In this document: piece by piece, positions 33,663-44,465 of the stretch
Numbering within the stretch: position 1 is the first letter of the stretch
How the letters are laid out: the number at the start of each line of letters is the position of its first letter
Assembly: GCA_030295235.1 (NCBI GenBank)
Contig: AP026130.1
Span: 1,116,001-1,180,000, forward strand
Direction: 5' to 3'
DNA length: 64,000 nucleotides
Origin: Fistulifera solaris
Lineage: Eukaryota; Bacillariophyta; Bacillariophyceae; Naviculales; Stauroneidaceae
Notes under the pieces: generated by a model
What the model was told of the DNA's origin: nothing
Databases searched by the model: none
What the model saw: the letters and a program-made list of their open reading frames with translations, nothing else
Program-made: the position numbers and the translations under genes

Positions 33663-36082
33663 CTACAAGGGACCGTCGACGATAGCAGAATACTTTTCAA
33701 AAAGACGATCCAAGTCATCTCCGCTGGGTCCGAAATCCAAAGCGCGTAAGCTAGTCGCTTTTCGTAGGGTAGCGGAACGACGATAAGAATCTGCTGCTCG
33801 GAAGACTCCAGGGAGTGGCTCGATCACAGGGAGTGCCACCCCTGGTAAAGAAATCTCTTTCGACGATTTTCGTACCGACATAAACGCCTTCCCAGCAAAG
33901 TGTAGTGACTGCGTTCTTTGAGGAGAGTTTCTTGCTCTCCGTTTGTTCAGCACTGGAGAGCAATCGACTCGAGGACTGACTTTGCTTGGGCTTTTGTGAC
34001 TTACGTGTTCTTCATCGCGGCGAGTTACAGGCAGAGCAGCTTCACCATCGCCTTGAGTGGAAATGGAGGACTCCTCAGTGTTAGCGATCGAAGTTATGGG
34101 TACAGCTGAGCTCACAAGAGGTAGCGGTCTCATTAGTGCGAGGCTAGAGTTTCTCCGAGTTGGAGGAATCTTCTTCCAAGAAGACAAGAGGGAGCTGGTG
34201 CGGGTTGGGGACGCGAAGGTATCAGTTCGTCGCTCCGTAGCACTTCCAAATTTCTTGCTATTGTTCTTTTGAAAGGCGAATGAAATTTGTCTGAAAGAAG
34301 AGATCTGGAACGGTTCGGCGAAACAAAACAATCTCCCTGGTTGGAGCTTCGCTCTTTTGGCCTCGCCGCCGAACTCCTTCCATCTTGGGCAGACGTGGGG
34401 TATCGAGCACTTTGAGCTTTTTGTAAGCCTAAACCGGGACGGACGGAAGATGAAAGGGTTCTCGTTGACGCTGCTGTCAAGACTTGCGGCCTTGCTTCTC
34501 CTCCGGTATCTTCCGCTGCGATGATTTTCTCGTACACAGCTAGAAGATCCTCGTGCTTAGTAAACATTTCACGTGCACTTTCAGCCTTGAGCATGGAAGG
34601 ACGTGAAGCTGTCAAATGCTCAGATCTTGATAGAGCGCCCATACTAGTCCGTCGTTTCTGATAAATGTGCTCCGAGCGTGACAACGAATCATGACATGCG
34701 GATCCGACAGCAGACGGATTCTTCTTCTTCTGGCTCATCAAACTTCTTTCGGAGCTCGTACCTTGAAGCTGCGTTTCCTCTTGATGCACGAAGAAGCCGC
34801 TGTTGCCTCTCACCACGCGTCGAGGACTCCGTGGACTCACATCCTCGCCGAGAGAATCTTTCAGGCCAAGTAACATCATAGCTTCTGCAAGTCTGCTTGT
34901 CATCTCTGCTTCTTGTTGCTTTCCTAGATCTCCGCTTCCTGTCCGCACTACACGCCTTGGGTTTGTCGGGCTATTGTATGTCCTGGAGGAGGACTTCGAG
35001 TCGGGATGCTCATCCGCATTATGAGACTGCTGACCAAAGACCAGATCTTGACCGTGCGAGCGTTCGGATACATCAGTTGACCATACACCCCGCTCCTCTG
35101 CTTCTATCGATATATCATCGTCGCTATCATCGTCCGAGTCGTCAAACGAAATGCACCCAAAGCTGTTTGTACTATTCGAACCCAGCAAAATTGCACCACT
35201 GGATGCTACCTTTTCGACGAGTAACTGGTGCTCGAAAGAAGCACCTGCTTGTGTATTGTCACCGCTTTCGGAATTGGGATCAAGATTAATGGGAGCAACA
35301 AACTCGTTTATCGGATGATTCTCAATGACTCGGGCAAGGGGCTTGGTCACGTGTTTCGGAGACAGCGGCCGCCGCGGAGAGCTAGCACCGCTAAAGAGAG
35401 AGCTGATAGGGGGCTGTCGAGTACCGTGCGACAAGGACGAAGCACGTGCTCTACGCATACGAGGCGCACCAAACGTTCCTCCTCCAACGAGATCTTTCAT
35501 CGATCTTTGTTTGTGCGATAAGGAAGTCACACGGCCCGGTTTGATTTCCGATGTCAGAAGGCTATGCGAATCAGAGCTCGTTATTTTGTCGAAAGGCATA
35601 GAAGAAGATCGTGTGCGTGCTTTCGTTCCATTTTCCGCCTCGGGCATCGCGTCGCCGTATCCGTAGACCGCACGGTCGCTGGGAGACGCTTCGTCTACGA
35701 CCTTCAAATTGCTGATGGACACGTCGCTCTCGGATGCGTCAATTGCGTACTCCACCGTAGTCTGCTTTGTCGCTGTGATCGACTGCGAACTCAACTGCGG
35801 GTCTTGATTGAGCGCTAGAGCAACGGGATCTCGTAGCTTAGTCGACCCAGAGGAGCACCCGTCGACCTCGCTTTTCCCCTTCTTCATTATTGTATAAGAA
35901 CTTATGTCAGCAAGCAGTACAAAGTCTTGCTCGTCAGTCCTCGAAGAACATGTTTGATGATCCGTTTCGCTGTTCCCATCCTCCATTTCGGTGTATGTCG
36001 TTTTCGCTGTTCCGCCTCGCTTCGTCGATCTCTTATTCTTCGAAATGAGAGTACTCAAAAAAGTCATCTTGTTCATCTGCAA
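33663..36082 (-). CDS. disordered phospho-motif protein A of a three-gene cluster, frameshifted
   Basis: About 806 residues (801 from the ATG at 36067) after adding one base to the T4 run at 34267-34270, which joins SPFKKNNSKKFGSATERR. The protein is mostly disordered and rich in Ser, Arg and Pro. It has repeated short motifs: NPRRVVRTGSG and SPRRVVRGNSG; SRSEH three times; RARASSLSHG. An acidic patch SFDDSDDDSDDDISIE lies mid-protein. Short helices occur (MTSRLAEAMMLLGLKDSLG, HEDLLAVYEKIIAAED). It ends GDDLDRLFEKYSAIVDGPL, a helix shared in pattern with the next two minus-strand genes. The family is unknown; it may be a phosphorylation-controlled scaffold. Confidence 0.62.
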
Positions 36083-36906
36083 TCGATACCCAACAGCGTC
36101 GAGCCAGTGCCCAAGTGAACTTGCAATGCGACTAAGTTTTGTTTAATCTGTTACGCCACAGTCTCCTTCATTGCATTCCTCTCGAAAACTGCAGACACTT
36201 CACAGTTGCCTTCATCTGTTTTGTTTTTTCTTTTGTTCATGCGAGGCAGAGGCGAAATTGATCCTTGCGGTCGAGTTCCCAACGGGTCACTAACGATAAC
36301 TAATAATCTTCGTATAGTGTAAAGTGTAGTCTCGCGTCCGTTTTTCAGTATAAAAATCAGTCATTTTCGATATCTCGTTCACGATGCAATGAGAATTAGT
36401 ACTGGAAATGACCGCTCGTTCTGCCTCATCCTTCTTCAACGAGTACATTCACTGTATAGTCGAAAAAGATGGCCGTTGTCAATGAGTTTTTGTCAGTATG
36501 CCGTGGTCACGGATCGCATTTTTGGTACTCAATTGCGCGTGAAAAGCTCCGTATGACGTCACCCATTTTCTCGCGTAAATCCGTCCTGTTCCGTCCAAAG
36601 TAACGTGTCGTACTGGTTGAGACTTTACTTGAACAGAAAAAAAATAATAAAATTGGCTAGGTCTAGAGAGAAACTGTGTGTTTCTGACTAAATGTTCCAG
36701 CATTAAGAATACATTTTGCTTGCGTTTTTGCTTGCTTATAAGCAACCTTTGCTGAATTCAGCTTTGGGGACCAAAAGAATTCGAAATAATGTGAACTGGT
36801 CAGCAATTTTACCAGTTTTGGGTGCCAGAAGCAACTTAGTCTATCAAATATCGTAATTACATTATTAAGCTGAGTCGCAAAACTGTTGTGAACGTACTGC
36901 TGAGGT
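36083..36906. other. intergenic, no gene seen
   Basis: About 820 bp between two minus-strand genes. AT-rich, with several short open frames that lack protein character. No repeat or element is recognised. Confidence 0.4.
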
Positions 36907-37977
36907 CTACTCGTTTGTATCAAACATGAGCTTCTCATATTTTTGCAAAAGTTGGTTGAGCGTATCGTGACATGTGTAGCTTCTTGCGACAGGACTGCAA
37001 ACATCCAATTCGTGTACCGTTTTTCGTGCTGCTTGTTGTTTTTGAACGGATGATCCAGATCCCAAAGCAGAGGTACACCGAGTGCTTCTTGGCCCGGCGG
37101 AAGTCGAATTGGGTTGAAATAACGAAGTGGCCCCCGCCTCCGATATCGCACGTCGGGGTGAACGACGATCACAGCCAATCGCCATCACAGCTTGTTGCGA
37201 TGCTTGTCTCGTGATTACAGGTCCACGCAAAACGGTATTTTCCTTAAGGGGGGATTTTCTTGGAGATTTCCGACTCGGATTACTAACTACTAGGGGCGAC
37301 TGTGCTTGGACCTGTGGCTGAAATGGGTATCTCTGGACTGCGTGGTCACTTTTTGATAAGAAGAGCGCCCTATCACTTTGTTGCTGACGAGATGACGTTG
37401 CGTTATGTGCATGTGCTGGGCTCGTTCGTTCGGAGGTGTATCGCCGTGCGCCTCGAGTATTTGGCATTGATCGGAAATCCGGTGGAAGATAGCCAGTATT
37501 TTCCCTTGCAATACCTCTTCGTGATTGGAGTTGGAATATAGAAAAGGCCGTAGGATTCTTTACGGCAACAAGGGCCATGTCTTGCTCAACGTTCGCTTCG
37601 AGCCCCGTAACGCTCGTAGAGGATGTCAACCTGCTCTCAGTATTTTTGCCGTTCACATTTGACTTTCTTAACACCGCATTGGCTTGATTTTGGCCGATTT
37701 GCGAGTTGTGCGTGTTGACTGTTTTCCGAACTGACTTGAAGTGCCTTCCAGTAAAATTTTTGCCTTTTCTTGCAGATGTAGAAGGACTATCTACAGCAAA
37801 CATCGATCGGCATTCCGATGCCAGTGACTTTCCACTGAGAGAATTCCATGACTCATCACATTTGGTGGTAGACTCAGTGATGTCATCGTCGATATGAACT
37901 TTGTTACCTTTGCCAATCTGAACGGCAGACACACGGAGCGAGGGCGGCTTCAAGATCAAAGTTGGTGACGTCTTCAT
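36907..37977 (-). CDS. disordered phospho-motif protein B of a three-gene cluster
   Basis: Intact frame of 356 residues from the ATG at 37977; the frame stays open upstream to about 38046, where a 5' exon could join. The start MKTSPTLILKPPSLR recalls the SPTLLLPIPSLR motif of the 28968-31014 protein. The body is disordered and rich in Ser, Arg and Gln, with SRKSPRKSPLKEN and DRRSPRRAISEAG, likely kinase sites. It ends DTLNQLLQKYEKLMFDTNE, similar in pattern to the C-termini of the flanking minus-strand genes. No enzyme domain is seen. Confidence 0.6.
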   Translation of the reverse strand: MKTSPTLILKPPSLRVSAVQIGKGNKVHIDDDITESTTKCDESWNSLSGKSLASECRSMFAVDSPSTSARKGKNFTGRHFKSVRKTVNTHNSQIGQNQANAVLRKSNVNGKNTESRLTSSTSVTGLEANVEQDMALVAVKNPTAFSIFQLQSRRGIARENTGYLPPDFRSMPNTRGARRYTSERTSPAHAHNATSSRQQQSDRALFLSKSDHAVQRYPFQPQVQAQSPLVVSNPSRKSPRKSPLKENTVLRGPVITRQASQQAVMAIGCDRRSPRRAISEAGATSLFQPNSTSAGPRSTRCTSALGSGSSVQKQQAARKTVHELDVCSPVARSYTCHDTLNQLLQKYEKLMFDTNE

Positions 37978-38787
37978 TGATGTGATTGTCGACTTAGCTC
38001 TGTGCCGGTTGCCGAGAACTTTATCTAACCACGTTGAATGTTGCAAATGAATTTATTTTTGCTTTTCTTTGCAGGACAGCGTAAACCGAAAGCACTTGTA
38101 AATGATAAAAGGATTGAAAGATTGAAATGGGGGCAAAAAGCGGCTCGTTTTGCCACCGCAAACGCGACAAATGAGAAACAGCATTGAAGAAAGCAGAACC
38201 GCGAGACGTCATTATAGAGCTTTGTGTTGTATCGCACGCATCAAATTCGTCGAATGTTCACAGGAACAATTAAGCCAGACATCATAAGCCCTACAATTTT
38301 TGTGCTTGAAGGAAATGGCTTTAATGATTAAGTACTTTCTTTCTACAAGACATCTCCAAAGATCAAGGCGGAATGGATGCTCGGGATAGGGATAGGATCA
38401 CTATGGATCATGGATTACTGTAGGGATTAGGGATCGTGGATATTGGTTTTAAGTCGTCATTCAATCGTCATCACCTGTCTGGCGTTCAGCTAAGGATTAC
38501 AACCGGAATGGTGTAGTCTATGTTCCGAGCTCCTTCGAAGATCTACGAACAAAGGCATCCACAAGTCGTTATTGAAGCTATCAATTCAACAAAAGGGAAC
38601 ACAAAGGCGCATGCCAATAGCAGATAAACAACTTCCTTCGACTAATGAACGAAGGCACACAAAACATTAGATTGTGACTATGAACCTATAATATTGTGAA
38701 TTTTACAACACCTTAAGGCAGCTTCATTTACGGACAGGTGGTACTTGAGAGCAAGCCATAGGCCGTGAATGTACTTCCTGCGTTTCT
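37978..38787. other. intergenic, no gene seen
   Basis: About 810 bp upstream of protein B and downstream of protein C. It contains a GGATAGGGATAGGATCACTA-type patch around 38388 and otherwise AT-rich sequence without a supported gene. Confidence 0.4.
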
Positions 38788-39533
38788 TCATCTAATGTCG
38801 AGCTCTTCGCCAGATATTTTATTGTATTCATCGATGATGTCCTGCACAGAAAGATCTCTCTGGCTACATTGCATGAAATCAGGGGCAACACGAGAAACTA
38901 CTCGTCGCGGTTGTGAGACACCGGGAAGATTGATCTCTAACTGGAGTGAGCGGCCGCTGTTATGAAGTAGACTGATTTTTTTCGACGGAGTTTGGTTGCA
39001 GGCTTTGCTTTGTAAAGATATGCGAGAACTGGACTTTTTAACTGGAGTAACTGGAGGTTTTCATATCCGCTCTCTCCATTCCGTCGAGATCGGCTCGGCG
39101 TCGCTGCTCTTTGTTTCAGAGGTTGATTTGGTTCATCATCCGGCAGTGCAGGAGAGGAGTCAACGCCCCCAGTCATCCCGAAAAAGGACTTCCTACGAAC
39201 TACCATTCTGCGGCTTCCCTTTGACGGGGTCAGTGGTTGAGATCGTCCTTCTGACTTCTTTTTGATTACCAACCGGGCACGGACAGTCTTGGATTCATTC
39301 TTGTCACGCCCCTCTTGCTTGTCGTCCAATGAACAAGCTTTGATGGCGTCCGCAATCTGTCCAGCCTGAACTCTGAGTGAGCGCAATTTTTGCACGCGAA
39401 CGGCCTGTTGTTGTTCTTGCTCCTGTTCAGTCGAATCAAGGGTTGAACAACTGCCGTGGAGGCAAAGAATTTTCTTTGAAGAGTCGCAGTTCGCCGTCGA
39501 CGAAGGTCGGTTAGATGCTTGCATCAGTCGCAT
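38788..39533 (-). CDS. disordered phospho-motif protein C of a three-gene cluster, frameshifted
   Basis: About 248 residues from the ATG at 39533 once one base is added to the T7 run at 38976-38982. Without it the frame stops at 38937. With it the protein continues KKISLLHNSGRSLQLEINLP, then QPRRVVSRVAP, and ends LSVQDIIDEYNKISGEELDI. That end matches the C-terminal helix pattern of proteins A and B, and PRRVV is also shared with protein A. A helix VRVQKLRSLRVQAGQIADAI and an Arg/Lys-rich middle (RRMVVRRKSFFG) are the other features. Function unknown. The shared ending supports both the frame correction and the grouping. Confidence 0.58.
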
Positions 39534-40283
39534 TAAAAAAGAAGCAATGAAAGTAACAGAGTTCACAGCAACATGCACAGTTACTTGATGAATTGAAGGC
39601 GAGAGTCGAGATGAATGCTTTTTGTTTTCGTGTGTTCACTGGTTCGATGAATGAGAGAAGAGCTGAATCTACTCGTAATTCTTATTGGGAGTGATAAATA
39701 GCCGGGGTAATTTTGTTGGAGACATCTTCTTTTGAATTTGACAAGTCCTTTCGAAGATGGCGGAGTGGCGGAGTAACTTTGACAAAATCACTATTCACTA
39801 TTGATTTTTTAATAAATGACGATTTTAATTCTTTCTTATGCCCTTGTTCGAAAGAGTCATTGGTCATTGTCCGATGTCCGATGTCCGATAGCACGATGGT
39901 ATTCTTTATTTCAATCTGTATAGCTCGGTTTTGGTCTTCTTCGCAGTAGGTAAAATTTGTGGTTTTCAAGTAGTACCTGGTAATGAGTCATACTTCTGCT
40001 CCTTACTTATCTTTGAAAATAATTGAATATCGAATATGTACAGGTGATACGTGATACAGTGCTGTAGTCCCTGTGACTGTAACGCGAAACGCGAGACGCG
40101 AGTGACGATGATGAACCTGTAACCTTAACCTTGAATCGAACGTGACTGATGATTAGTGACTGACTAAAAAGCGTCCGGCATTTATTCGATCTTGCCAAAA
40201 AATGCTTGTCACTGTGTTGGAAGCCAAAGAGCTGTTACAGCTCTTTGTTCGAAGTTTATAATTTTTGATTCACTACTAAGAAA
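39534..40283. other. divergent promoter region with short tandem words
   Basis: About 750 bp. It contains three copies of GTCCGAT at 39869-39890 and an ACGCGAAACGCGAGACGCGA run at 40081-40100. No gene is supported. Confidence 0.4.
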
Positions 40284-42010
40284 ATGCAACAAGTTCGATC
40301 AAGGCATCGATTTCAATTTGAACAACTGCCCCAGACAGTGTCACCCGCGTCAACGAAACAGCCAACCCGAAGGAGGAAACAGGCGGTTTCGTACCGACCA
40401 TGGCTTCTGGTGCGACGCGACGGCACAGTGCCGTACTTGCAATGCTTGGGGCCTTCTTTTCGCGTTATCTATGCTTTCAATGACCAGGGTATTGTCAATC
40501 AGAAGACAATTGGGCGACGCTAATTATCAATCACGAACGACTATCATGTTCCCTCTCCTGCAAAATGAAAGGGAATTTCACAAGCCCACTTCTGTCATTG
40601 ATGCTCATCGTTCACCTAATTTCGGCGATGTAAATGTCAATCTATTTACAATCGACGGCATGGAAAAAGATCCGTCGGATTTACAGGGATACGAGAGCAG
40701 AAAGAGGAGAATCGGCCGACAGTAAGCACCCAGAAAGTGAGCGCTCCTTCTTCGATTATATTTACAACTTCGATGACGACTATCTCCGAAATCCATTGTG
40801 GACATGGGAGGATGATAAGATTCAGGATGAAAAGACATGTCGTCGAAATGCTTGGCATCGGAGAAGTCCCATGGATTGCAACTCGATGCACGAACTGGAC
40901 TTGCAAGGATTACTGACCGAAGGAAAAATGAATGCGTTGGGGTAAGCAGCTATTGTGTTAACTTGTTCACAACTCTTTCCATTCGTCACTGATGACTCGC
41001 ATTTCCAGTAAAGGAGGTTTTCGTGACGTCTTTTTAGTTCGTCACGGTGATGGCAGAAACTTCGAAGAAGTCGTTTTCAAACAATACCATTTTGACTCGA
41101 ATTACGATCATGAAGACTTTGAATACATGCGAGTTGACTCATTAGTGACCGAACTCTTCACGAGCAGCCCCCTCTTTCTCAATATTTATAGGTACGTATC
41201 ATAGGATGACAAAAGATTGGCCGCTTCTCAACGGCAACTCACTTTTGTTGCAGCAACTGCGGTTTATCCACCATGGCAGAAGCTATGGGCGACGGTTGCG
41301 TCGAAGATTACGCAGTGCCATTACAAAAGGAACGAGGCTATATTGAACTAAACGACAAGGATGATGTGGATCCGAAAAACAATCTGACCATCACGCAAAA
41401 GGTCAACTTTGCGCTGGACATGGCCGAATCGCTCGCTATGATGCACAATTATCCGGGTGGGGTGATCGTTCATGATGACGTGCATCTGGAACAGTTCCTC
41501 TTAACAAAAGATCATATGCATGTCAGAATTCAAGATTTCAATCGAGCCGAAATCATGCTGTGGAACAGTGACGATGAGGAATACTGTCGCTATCGAAATG
41601 GACCCGGACACGGCACCGTAAGTGAAACAGACGAGTATCCTGAGTTATTGCTAGTGAAGCGTTCTCAAACATTCACAATTTAGTGGAGATCACCTGAGGA
41701 GTATAGAGACTTGCCATTGAACGAGAAAATTGACGTGTGGAGTTTAGGATCCAATTTATATGCTATGCTAACAGGTCTAAATCCATTTTACGAGATCGAG
41801 TCCGAAAAAGCCGTCAAGCAGAAAATAAAGGAAGGCAAGATACCTTCAATCGATCCTCGGTATCGCAAGCGAAGCCTTGGAGAGCAAAAGTTGGTGGAAG
41901 CTATAGAACACTGCTGGGTAGTGGACCCCAACAAGAGGGGCAACATTTACGACGTAGTGAAAATTCTTCGCGAAGCCGCAAAGAATCCGACTGGCAAAGC
42001 GACATTATAA
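40284..42010 (+). CDS. membrane-anchored atypical protein kinase of a diatom family, N-terminal half frame-broken
   Basis: The last exons are secure: ...40941, 41009-41191, 41254-41617 and 41684-42010, with GT-AG introns of 67, 62 and 66 nt. They encode a kinase fold: GKGGFRDVFLV (loop), EEVVFKQYHF (the lysine), MRVDSLVTELFTSSP, VIVHDDVHLEQFLL (catalytic loop), VRIQDFNRAE (DFG position), SPEEY (APE position) and KIDVWSLGSNLYAMLTG. The catalytic Asp is kept, but the usual Asn is Gln and DFG is DFN. Upstream, three frames must be combined between 40284 and 40720. They give a basic N-terminus, one membrane helix (HSAVLAMLGAFF...ALSMLSM) and a polar stem ending CNSMHELDLQ. The exact start is uncertain. 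Related kinases are, to my knowledge, numerous in diatoms. Confidence 0.82.
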
Positions 42011-42159
42011 AAAAATCATACTACGTCGATAATTACGCTTTCATTCAATCACCGAAACGCTTGAACGACGCTGTCTATTAGTTTGAGAATTATTCGTCGT
42101 CAGGCACAGAACTGAAGACTCCGACGAGATTCTAGATGTGATACTGTATCAGTAATGTG

Positions 42160-42295
42160 ATTTTTCGCGTTTCCAGAATATATGGGAATGTGTTTTCACG
42201 TGCCCAGAAAATGTGGGGGTGTGTTTTTCACGTCTCCAGAAAATGTGGGCGAGTGATTTTACACGTTTCCAGAAAATCTGGGATTGCGTACCTGG
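42160..42295 (-). repeat. minisatellite array 2 (four units, inverted)
   Basis: Four tandem units of the same minisatellite as at 9621-9789, here read on the minus strand (plus strand CACGTCTCCAGAAAATGTGG). The last unit contains the inverted repeat CCAGA-AAA-TCTGG. It lies about 177 bp upstream of the EME1 start codon, in a 460-bp gap after the kinase gene. Confidence 0.9.
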
Positions 42296-42471
42296 TAGTG
42301 TTACCTCGTCGCTCGTCGCAGCATTGCAAATTTGATCTTTTTACATTCTCTTGTTGATGATGATTCATTCAAATGCATCTTGTTCATAACAATTAACTAT
42401 CCAACTCAATACAATAATATACAGGCAATTTGAATCATTATGCATGCACTTTGGTGTCAAGCGTAGCAAAA

Positions 42472-44337
42472 ATGAGTTCTGATGACGATAGCAACGATGA
42501 TCGGTACCTCGTTTCCGGCGGACTGTCGAAGCCTTTGAGAGAAAACCAAAATGAAACGATAATCAAACAGCCACCAATACGATCCAAAATAGCGTATGAT
42601 TCCAGTGACAGCGACGACGAAATTGTGGTAATGCCACCCGTGAAAGGTGCGAAATCGTCAGCATTGCCTTTGGGTCCCAAACTCACTGCTACCGGCTCCA
42701 ATGCGCGCGATCCTGTCAACATGGCAGATGATGAATCGGCGTCGTCTGATGACAGAACTTCTCCGCTCCAATTTACTTTAGCTCAGCGTCTAGCCCGTCG
42801 CAACGAAACAGAGAAACTCACATCGAATGCTATGCAAAATCATGTGAAGCGCAAGGATTCTTCAGAAAAGTCAAACACCTCGAACACAAGCAGTAACCCA
42901 GTGCGAAAAGAAAGTGCCCATTTGTCACAAGAAACAACCTACTCTATCGAAAACAAAGTTGGTCGCCTCAAGATGGCTACCAGTCAACCCGAAAGCTTGC
43001 CATCGCCCGCAAGTCGTAGCGATGAAAGCGTTCGTTTGATGACGAAAGGTATTAGCCAGCGAGCCAGTGAAAACACCACAAGATACGCCTCACTCGAAAG
43101 TGACAGTGACAGCGACGACTCATTGCTGGCGTGCTCGCAATTGAGTAATACTAGACCAGCTTCACAAACAGCACCAAGAATGAATCCCATCTTTGCCAAG
43201 AAACCATCAGCGAAAGCCCAACAAAAGGAATTAGCGAAAGAGATGAGAGAACAAGCCCGTCGGGACAAACAGTTGGCGAAAGAAATGGAAAAGGATATGC
43301 GACAACAGCAACGATTAGCGAAACAAGCTGCGGCTCAGGCGGAGAAAGACGATCGGAAGCGTCGGCGCATCGAATCCGATCAGACACGTGGAAAACGCGC
43401 GATTGACGAACTGGCCGTTCTCATGGAACATTCACTCTGCTATCACGAAGAGCTTACGCTTCGGAACGATTTGCAGGAAACAGGCTTTCTTGTAGATAGT
43501 TATCCTAGCGGTCTGGGGTGTGATGTAGTTCAGTTCATTCGATATGATTATGTCAATGGCGGAGGAACACGAGCGGTCGAAATGCTCAAGCAAAGCAAAC
43601 GAGAAGAGTATCAGCATCTTCCTATTGTTGGCGTTGTATTTCACGATCCGATGGATTTCATTTCGAAGATAGAACGGGATGCACATGACGAAGACGATGA
43701 TTATCCAAAGCTGGAATCTTTTTTGAAAGGTCTCGAAGTCGGATGGCGAGCAGCATGGCGACTTGGTGCAGAACAACGCCCACGATTCATTTTCTATCTG
43801 AATAACGTACACGCGACGCTGGACCAACTTTGGGTGAAATCTCGGAGAAAAGACCAGTCCATGAAAGCTCCTCCAACTGGCGAAGAGCTGCAAGATGCCT
43901 TAATCTGGTTGTCCATTCAATTCTGTGTCGATTGTATTCATTATCTTTGCCCCGAAGACCTGTCGACACAAATAAACAAAATGGCTGTGTGGCTAGCACG
44001 AGAACCTTACCAACGACAAATGACGGACCTGGAATGCGCCAAGAAGACAAAAATGCAGTGTTCCGACATGGATCCGCCTCTGGTTCGGTCGCAAGACTGC
44101 TGGAGACGCCAACTCTGTCAAGTTCCTGGAATTAGCGAAACCATGGCATCATCAGTAGTTAGCTATTTCCCTACCATGCGTTCTTTGTATCTCCGTTACC
44201 AAGACAAAAGTCTGACGGAAGATCAGAAGATTCTTCTTCTTGCCGACTGTTTTGGACGTGAAGGACGGCGAGATGTAAAATGTTCAGATGCTGTTTATCG
44301 AATACTAACTAGCAAAAACCCGAACGAGCTGATCTGA
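42472..44337 (+). CDS. EME1: EME1/MMS4-like subunit of the MUS81 structure-specific endonuclease
   Basis: Non-catalytic partner of MUS81, which cuts branched DNA at stalled forks and in recombination. Intact frame of 621 residues from MSSDDDSNDDRY. The first 260 residues are disordered with acidic-Ser clusters (YDSSDSDDEIV, LESDSDSDDSLL), typical of MMS4 regulation by CDK/Plk. A long basic helix follows (KEMREQARRDKQLAKEMEKD). The ERCC4-like fold comes next without the metal-binding nuclease motif. The C-terminal helix-hairpin-helix region is CWRRQLCQVPGISETMASSV, then SYFPTMRSLYLRYQ. Its ATG follows a minisatellite array by about 180 bp. Confidence 0.82.
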   Translation: MSSDDDSNDDRYLVSGGLSKPLRENQNETIIKQPPIRSKIAYDSSDSDDEIVVMPPVKGAKSSALPLGPKLTATGSNARDPVNMADDESASSDDRTSPLQFTLAQRLARRNETEKLTSNAMQNHVKRKDSSEKSNTSNTSSNPVRKESAHLSQETTYSIENKVGRLKMATSQPESLPSPASRSDESVRLMTKGISQRASENTTRYASLESDSDSDDSLLACSQLSNTRPASQTAPRMNPIFAKKPSAKAQQKELAKEMREQARRDKQLAKEMEKDMRQQQRLAKQAAAQAEKDDRKRRRIESDQTRGKRAIDELAVLMEHSLCYHEELTLRNDLQETGFLVDSYPSGLGCDVVQFIRYDYVNGGGTRAVEMLKQSKREEYQHLPIVGVVFHDPMDFISKIERDAHDEDDDYPKLESFLKGLEVGWRAAWRLGAEQRPRFIFYLNNVHATLDQLWVKSRRKDQSMKAPPTGEELQDALIWLSIQFCVDCIHYLCPEDLSTQINKMAVWLAREPYQRQMTDLECAKKTKMQCSDMDPPLVRSQDCWRRQLCQVPGISETMASSVVSYFPTMRSLYLRYQDKSLTEDQKILLLADCFGREGRRDVKCSDAVYRILTSKNPNELI

Positions 44338-44465
44338 TTCAACAACTAAATATTCCTTTCAAGAATGCGCGAGGATGGAGCCGATGATGCCCCTGGTATC
44401 GTACACGATTACATTCTGTTCCCAATATTCTAAAACTAGTAAACGCGATGTTGACAAATTGCGAT

